Shown here piece after piece: positions 56,509 to 61,208 of a stretch of DNA of 61,208 bases. Each line of letters starts with the position of its first letter. The stretch's first letter is position 1. The DNA lies in assembly GCA_947258755.1 (NCBI GenBank), contig CAMYJO010000012.1, positions 2,743 to 63,950 of the forward strand. The letters run 5' to 3'. The notes under the pieces were generated by a model. That model was given only the letters and a program-made list of their open reading frames with translations, had not been told where the DNA came from and searched no databases. The position numbers and the translations under genes were made by a program. The DNA is from an uncultured Gammaproteobacteria bacterium (GTDB lineage: Bacteria; Pseudomonadota; Gammaproteobacteria; JAADHQ01).

Positions 56509-56910
56509 TAAAATAGACAATAATTTCATAGGCACTGATACTGGTAAACGGGCTTCCACTATCAGTTTAGGCTTATTCTAAGCATCATGATGATGTTGTT
56601 ATCGCTATAAGCGTCTGTTTGTCAGTTAGATTTACCTTCTATGCATTGTTGATTGACTTTACGGAAAATCCCTATTATTCATGAGTCTACGCGTAATATA
56701 AATCTAAAAGTACACCCTCGAGTAATCACTGTTCAGTGAACACTCTCGAGGAACTGGAGGATGATCCGTGGTCAGGAATCTGTAAAATTGATATATTAGT
56801 GATTGTTCGGTTCATTATTACAGAAAAGATATATATTTCAGTACCTCGGACCTCTGAAAGCGTCGGGGCTGATTGAATATGAGGCAAAATGATTCCGGAA
56901 GGGAGTTGCT
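56509..56910. promoter_or_regulatory. Gap with a palindrome upstream of the TPR paralogue
   Basis: 402 bases without a gene. CCTCGAG (56716-56722) pairs with CTCGAGG (56745-56751), and inside it CACT GTTC AGTG (56727-56738) forms a second small stem, giving a two-tier hairpin about 160 bases before the next start. It lacks a T run, so an operator or leader structure is as likely as a terminator. The rest is AT-rich. Confidence 0.45.
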
Positions 56911-58347
56911 ATGAACATGCGCCGGTCTAATAAACCACAGATAATTATTATGAAAACATCAATACTTTTGCTGAACACTCTATTTCTGTCTGTATTGACT
57001 TTTACAGCAATGGCAGTCTTTGCAGAAGATAAGGAGAACAAACTTGAAGTCGATCATGATCAGGTACATGGCTGGAACCAGTTTGCTGATCGCATATATG
57101 AATTACACAAATGGCGCATCAATAGGGTCAAGACGATAAAAAAAGTAAGTTCTGGCGGCTACGATCAAATGGAAAATTTCTACCAGCAAGAGAATTTTTA
57201 TCATGTAGAGAATGGACAATTGCTAAGCCGCATAAAATGGGAGGCGGATAATCTTGATAAGATTCATGAAATTGAACTATTTATCTATGATGCAAATGGA
57301 AAGTTGATTGTCGATTATCTTGCAGCATATTTGCCTGTCACACGTAATGCGCCGATTCAGACATTGATAAACTTCCATCATTATGAACAGTACCTGCATG
57401 GATTTCGACAATTTGATGCGGATGGGGAGCGTATATATGAGCAATGCAAGGGTGTGTATTTTGGACGAGATTTGTTCCTGTATCTAGATGATGATGCCAT
57501 ACCATATGGCGAACCCGATTTCGAGGATCCGCTGGATAATGAAGCCTATCATTCTTGTTTTGGGTTTCTGGTTACGGAAGTAGGAGAACTGATCAATCCA
57601 CTAAATGCGAAAAAATATCTGACTGATTCAGCTGAGATAATTGAAACGGCCATCGTCGTGCCCAGTGAGTTGCTTGTCCTTAACAAGGCGGTAAACGAAA
57701 ATCTCGATAGTGAAGATGCCTTTACCAAGCGCGGCATCTATTATTTCAATAAGCAGGAATTTCCCAAGGCGATAGATGATTTAACTAGGGCGCTAAAATT
57801 GAAGCCTGGTTATGACGATGCACTGTATTGGCGTGGTTTGGCCTATGGTAGAAATAAACAGATCGCTTTGGGGATTGCGGATTTAAGCAGTTATCTTGTG
57901 AAAAACCCGAGTGATTCTCTCGCCTGGACTAAACGTGGCGTCAGATACATTTGGCAGGGTGATCTGATTAAAGCAAAAAAAGATTTATTAAAGGCAGTAG
58001 AAATTGATGCAACCAATTCAGAGGCGCATGATGATCTTGGCGTTATATACGCACAAGAAAAGCAGTATCAAAATGCGCTCAAACATTTTGCGCTTTCCTT
58101 GAAACATGATCCAAGTTATCAAAAAGCGTGGCATAATACGGCGATGGTCCACTTTTTACATGGGGATCATGATCGAGCCATGAAATTTGTCAATAAATCA
58201 TTAAATCTTCAGCATACAAAGGATTCCATGTTGTTGAAGAGTCTGATACTGGAAGCAACGGGATTTCGTGATGAAGCGAACAACACCAGGGCGGCCGCAC
58301 AGGCACTGCCTGACAGCAATTGGAATGAGTCATTCAGTATTCAGTAA
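56911..58347 (+). CDS. Exported protein: unrecognised domain fused to TPRs (paralogue 2)
   Basis: 478 residues. The ATG has AAGGGAG 6 bases upstream; ATG 56950 would give a more usual signal peptide (MKTSILLLNTLFLSVLTFTA). The mature N-terminal half is a paralogue of the 54805 product: VHGWNQFADRIYELHKWRIN, IELFIYDANGKLIVDYLAAY, LPVTRNAPIQTLINFHHYEQ, FRQFDADGERIYEQCKG and AYHSCFGF. From about residue 260 there are five or so TPR-like units, for example AFTKRGIYYFNKQEFPKAID and AHDDLGVIYAQEKQYQNALK. The domain is unknown; the TPRs suggest it binds a partner protein. Confidence 0.82.
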   Translation: MNMRRSNKPQIIIMKTSILLLNTLFLSVLTFTAMAVFAEDKENKLEVDHDQVHGWNQFADRIYELHKWRINRVKTIKKVSSGGYDQMENFYQQENFYHVENGQLLSRIKWEADNLDKIHEIELFIYDANGKLIVDYLAAYLPVTRNAPIQTLINFHHYEQYLHGFRQFDADGERIYEQCKGVYFGRDLFLYLDDDAIPYGEPDFEDPLDNEAYHSCFGFLVTEVGELINPLNAKKYLTDSAEIIETAIVVPSELLVLNKAVNENLDSEDAFTKRGIYYFNKQEFPKAIDDLTRALKLKPGYDDALYWRGLAYGRNKQIALGIADLSSYLVKNPSDSLAWTKRGVRYIWQGDLIKAKKDLLKAVEIDATNSEAHDDLGVIYAQEKQYQNALKHFALSLKHDPSYQKAWHNTAMVHFLHGDHDRAMKFVNKSLNLQHTKDSMLLKSLILEATGFRDEANNTRAAAQALPDSNWNESFSIQ

Positions 58348-58549
58348 TGCATATTCATGATTGGCTATGATCCAGGTAGATCAGGTCGGTCCGGACATCT
58401 ATGCTAGTTGGCTTCGGGTCTAGTTAATAGCTGCCATATTTTTCAGGTTATAAAGAAAAATATGTTTAAGGCTTGTGTAAGCAGTATTCATCTTTCAAGC
58501 ACGGTATTATAACTATTATCAATAAAAGGCAGTATTTCTGGATTATCCG

Positions 58550-59041
58550 ATGTTTAAGAAAAAAACATATAATGCATTAAAATATGCGGCAGGTATTACA
58601 GCTTTGACCTGTTCACTAAATCCACATTCCATTCATGCCGATGATGAATTATTTATGATGAATGAAGTAGCCCGGGAATACTGGCTGCATGGTAAGGTAG
58701 GAGAGGGTTTGTGTGGTGCGCGCATGAAGCCCGATATTGAGGAACTGATTGCAGCAGCTGAAGAAGGTAACGCGCGCGCAGCATATCATCTTGGACAACT
58801 TTTCGAGGATGGAACATGGGGTATTGAAAAAAATAGTGAAAAGGCGGTCAAGTGGTATGAGGTTGCTGCACGTGGGAAAATATATAATGCTATAATTAAC
58901 CTGGCTACCATATATGAATTGGGTAGGGGGGCACCACAGGATTCTTCAAAAGCGAACTATTGGTTTATGGAAGCGCAAAAAATCATGCATGATGAATACA
59001 TTGCAGAAAAAATAAAGCGATTTCAAGATGAGTTAAAATAA
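58550..59041 (+). CDS. Exported Sel1-repeat protein
   Basis: 163 residues with a signal peptide (ending SIHA/DD). The mature part has Sel1-like repeats: GNARAAYHLGQLFEDGTWGI and KNSEKAVKWYEVAARGKIYN, then AIINLATIYELGRGAPQDSS. Sel1 repeats are helical protein-binding scaffolds. A single cysteine (GLCGAR) precedes them. It follows the TPR paralogue by 202 bases and may be part of the same exported group, though no shared transcript can be shown. Confidence 0.82.
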   Translation: MFKKKTYNALKYAAGITALTCSLNPHSIHADDELFMMNEVAREYWLHGKVGEGLCGARMKPDIEELIAAAEEGNARAAYHLGQLFEDGTWGIEKNSEKAVKWYEVAARGKIYNAIINLATIYELGRGAPQDSSKANYWFMEAQKIMHDEYIAEKIKRFQDELK

Positions 59042-59613
59042 TAACCTAACTATTTTATAGCATATCCTTCGTAGTGTAAGCTTTGCTCATCCATTTGACC
59101 GTGCCGACTCCTTAATGAGTTAACGTATATTGCATCTCTGCTTCCTGCTATCTCCTCGGCTTGGGCTCGGTCTCTGTTCCTGATTCGACTGTACCCTTAC
59201 GTCCATGGAATCACTCTGTATTGCCTTACTGCAAGCATCCATGAGCACTTACCGATTCCATCCAAGGAGTGGAGCAGGAAGGAGAGGGAGTTTTTGGGGC
59301 AGGAATGAGGAACTAACCAGCGTTTACTTGAGTATCACAATCCGGTTTTCTGTGGCTAAATGAATAGTATCCAGTACAGGTTGCGAGTGAAAGCTCAGGA
59401 TGATGGTCAAAATTAACAGGAACAGTTGCCGCTGCCTAAGATCGGTGGCAGCGGCAACGATCGGGCAATTGACAGGCTCCAGAAGTGCATGGGTGGTAGT
59501 TAACGAGGAAAGAATCAATGGGGTTACCCATAAGTCGTCGCTTCCCCTGCGGAGGCATCCAGAGATAAATTCGAATGGGCTTAGCTTTTACAAAGGAGGA
59601 CGACTTGTGATTC
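59042..59613. other. Gap between the Sel1 gene and folD
   Basis: 572 bases without a convincing gene on either strand. One 12-bp perfect inverted repeat, GTTGCCGCTGCC (59425-59436) with GGCAGCGGCAAC (59447-59458), stands out. The base composition changes from AT-rich to mixed near 59090, so part of this may be a decayed insertion or gene remnant, but I could not identify it. Confidence 0.45.
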
Positions 59614-60477
59614 TCAGCGTTGGATTATGCGGCGTGCGCAGGCGGCCTCAAGTGTGTTTTGCATTAAGGTTGCAACGGTCATTGGTCCAACACCGCCGGG
59701 TACCGGGGTAATCCAGGCCGCCCGTTCAAAGGCGCTATCAAATTCCACGTCTCCAACCAGTTTACCTTCCGCGGTACGATTGATGCCGATATCGATAACG
59801 GTCGCCCCTGGTTTTATCCATTCGCCCTTGACCAGCCCGGGTTTACCGACGGCAACGATGAGGATATCCGCTCGTCCGACCCAGCCGGCAAGGTCACGTG
59901 TGAATCGATGACAAGTGGTTACGGTGCAGCCGGCCAATAATAATTCCAGGCCCATGGGTCGGCCTACATGGTTGGATGCGCCGACAATAACGGCCTCTCG
60001 ACCGTAGAATTCCTCACCGATACTTTGTAATAACTTTATCACCCCGAACGGCGTGCATGAGCGTAGCGTTGGCAGGCGTACCGCGAGACGGCCGATGTTA
60101 TATGGGTGAAAACCGTCGACGTCCTTATCGGGTCGGATGCGTTCAATAACTGTTTCGCTATTGATTTGATCTGGTAAGGGGAATTGGACCAATATGCCGT
60201 CGATATCTTCATCTTCATTGAGCTGGTCAATCAGTGCCAGTAGATCCTGTTCAGTTGTCTCCGCCGGTAAATCATAGGCCCTGGAATGTATGCCAACTTC
60301 CTCACAGGCATTACGTTTGTTCCTGACGTAGACCTCCGAGGCCGGGTCTGCGCCGACCAGGACAACTGCCAGGCCTGGTGTGAAGCCATGCTGCTGATCC
60401 ATTGTTGCGATAACAGATGCGATTTCTGCTCGCTGTTCGGCGGCAATTTTTTTGCCATCTATAATGTTTGCACTCAT
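59614..60477 (-). CDS. folD: Bifunctional methylenetetrahydrofolate dehydrogenase/cyclohydrolase
   Basis: Interconverts methylene-, methenyl- and formyl-tetrahydrofolate. [17 protein letters not shown] holds the catalytic lysine region; [35 protein letters not shown] and the NADP-binding [20 protein letters not shown] follow, with [20 protein letters not shown] at the end. The usual SxxVGxP reads SNHVGRP. The length of 287 residues is normal. It is on the minus strand, divergent from tRNA-Pro. Confidence 0.97.
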   Translation of the reverse strand: MSANIIDGKKIAAEQRAEIASVIATMDQQHGFTPGLAVVLVGADPASEVYVRNKRNACEEVGIHSRAYDLPAETTEQDLLALIDQLNEDEDIDGILVQFPLPDQINSETVIERIRPDKDVDGFHPYNIGRLAVRLPTLRSCTPFGVIKLLQSIGEEFYGREAVIVGASNHVGRPMGLELLLAGCTVTTCHRFTRDLAGWVGRADILIVAVGKPGLVKGEWIKPGATVIDIGINRTAEGKLVGDVEFDSAFERAAWITPVPGGVGPMTVATLMQNTLEAACARRIIQR

Positions 60478-60695
60478 GAAGGGTCAAATCCTGTAAAATC
60501 AACATGTATTTTCTCACGCTTGACGCCTTCGAGAAAGTGAATTTTGCAAGCAGGAGCTGAGTCGACTGGATAAAATCAGATCTACGTTGATAACTTTTAG
60601 GAAAACGCTGATTTTAGCCAAAAAATCGGGCTGAATATTTGACCTGAACGAAGCCAAGTCGTATTATCCCTGTCCTTGCCAGCGATGGCATATAT

Positions 60696-60772
60696 CGGGG
60701 TATAGCGCAGTCTGGTAGCGCGCCTGCTTTGGGAGCAGGATGTCGGGAGTTCGAATCTCTCTACCCCGACCA
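60696..60772 (+). tRNA. tRNA-Pro(UGG)
   Basis: A 77-base tRNA with acceptor stem CGGGGTA/TACCCCG, D arm GCGCAGTCTGGTAGCGC, anticodon stem CCTGC/GCAGG around TTTGGGA (anticodon TGG), T arm GGGAGTTCGAATCTCTC, discriminator A and encoded CCA. Its 3' part is repeated directly and in inverse orientation just downstream. Confidence 0.97.
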
Positions 60773-60981
60773 AATTGAGTAATCTGGGTAAAATGGTTCC
60801 CAGGGTAGAGAGGTTCGAACTCCCGACGTATAAAACAGGCAGTTCGACGAGCAGCGATAGCTGCGAAGAGCGTTGGCGCGCAGCGACAACGACCCCGAAG
60901 GGGTGAGGGTGAAACCCGAATAATCTCTCTACCCCGACCAAATTTGAGTAATCTGGGTAAAATGGTTCCCAGGGTAGAGAG
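60754..60981. repeat. Direct and inverted duplication of the tRNA-Pro 3' end
   Basis: A 59-base segment starting in the T arm of tRNA-Pro (60754-60812) recurs almost exactly at 60922-60981 with one extra T. Inside the first copy and just after it, GGGTAGAGAGGTTCGAACTC (from 60803, 25 bases in all) is the reverse complement of the tRNA T arm and acceptor strand (60742-60766) with one mismatch. A smaller palindrome CTGGGTAAAATGGTTCCCAG lies between. The 109 bases between the copies carry no gene. Confidence 0.88.
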
Positions 60982-61130
60982 CAGTCTTCTCTATACTATA
61001 TATGTTGTTAGAACAGAATACTGTGACCAATGAGATGGCTGTTATATTCATCCATCAGACACCCAAATAGTACAAATAGAGTTACTATTGCTCTGAAACG
61101 GTCATAATATTGTTCAGGCAGACGAGATAT

Positions 61131-61207
61131 GCGCCCGTAGCTCATCTGGATAGAGCATCGGCCTTCTAAGCCGAGGGTAGCAGGTTCGAGTCCTGCCGGG
61201 CGTACCA
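61131..61207 (+). tRNA. tRNA-Arg(UCU)
   Basis: A 77-base tRNA with acceptor stem GCGCCCG/CGGGCGT (first pair G:U), D arm GCTCATCTGGATAGAGC, anticodon stem TCGGC/GCCGA around CTTCTAA (anticodon TCT), T arm GCAGGTTCGAGTCCTGC, discriminator A and encoded CCA at the window edge. It follows tRNA-Pro on the same strand; a Pro-Arg-His-Leu tRNA group is common near folD or tig in related genomes. Confidence 0.96.
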
Positions 61208-61208
61208 T

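Noticed and set aside
59400-59711. 103-residue plus-strand frame before and into folD
   Set aside because: It overlaps the conserved end of folD on the other strand, and the composition is not coding-like.
60597-60941. Minus-strand frame with VGVERFELPTSCSQSRRATR across tRNA-Pro
   Set aside because: This is the well-known spurious translation of the reverse strand of a tRNA gene; it has no gene of its own.
60754-60981. Current integrated element bounded by att sites at tRNA-Pro
   Set aside because: Only about 110 bases lie between the copies and no integrase or excision gene is near; at most it is a scar.
61008-61208. Minus-strand frame with PAGLEPATLGLEGRCSIQMS across tRNA-Arg
   Set aside because: The same artefact: antisense translation of a tRNA.
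1-61208. CRISPR array, prophage or insertion-sequence transposase
   Set aside because: No regularly spaced repeat series, phage structural genes or transposase motifs were seen; the repeats present are extragenic palindromes.

Overview
The window reads as a chromosome segment from a flagellated, facultatively anaerobic gammaproteobacterium. Three things point there: core gene order matching Pseudomonas-like and Chromatiales-like genomes (tRNA-Leu, rnr-rlmB, rpsF-priB-rpsR-rplI, dnaB-alr-radA; leuCDB-asd-fimV-truA-trpFBA-accD-folC-SPOR-cvpA-purF-metZ; lpxH-cyclophilin divergent from cysS; folD-tRNAs), FNR/Anr-type boxes, and a chemotaxis-receptor end plus a flagellin relic. The species cannot be named from sequence alone.

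Layout. 1-500: 3' end of a chemotaxis receptor, a terminator and tRNA-Leu(CAG). 595-14152: RNA decay and modification, the S6/PriB/S18/L9 operon, replicative helicase, alanine racemase, RadA, anaerobic HemN behind an FNR-like box, and chorismate synthase. 14141-18560: a repeat-rich, partly decayed stretch with a nested palindromic element, a flagellin C-terminal relic, an App1-like phosphatase, an MFS transporter and a frameshifted lysR. 18709-23099: leucine and aspartate-family biosynthesis, with leuB carrying an out-of-frame internal deletion. 23520-39549: fimV, truA, an inserted ppk2 unit behind a second FNR-like box, a PQQ-type sugar dehydrogenase, trpFBA, accD, folC, a SPOR protein, cvpA, purF and metZ. 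39597-43020: a tight chain of poorly characterised genes (ferritin-like DUF455, two lipoproteins, a YjdF-type membrane protein, a Nudix hydrolase). 43400-46339: lpxH and an anchored cyclophilin divergent from cysS.

46340-59613 lies between cysS and folD, which are close together in related genomes, and looks accessory. It holds a DUF5666 lipoprotein with two candidate operator repeats, a six-gene MoxR/Bat (vWA, TPR, BatD) operon, and a group of exported proteins. In that group two paralogues of a domain I do not recognise, one fused to TPRs, flank an exported rhodanese and are followed by a Sel1-repeat protein. This is the best candidate here for an undescribed system. The window ends with folD, tRNA-Pro(UGG) with duplicated and inverted copies of its 3' part, and tRNA-Arg(UCU).

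Two cross-cutting themes stand out. Palindromic repeats of at least three kinds occupy intergenic gaps, and one kind supplies the stop codons of rlmB, aroC, leuD and leuB. Two genes of the leucine region (the lysR regulator and leuB) are broken, which suggests either decay of leucine synthesis or local sequence error.
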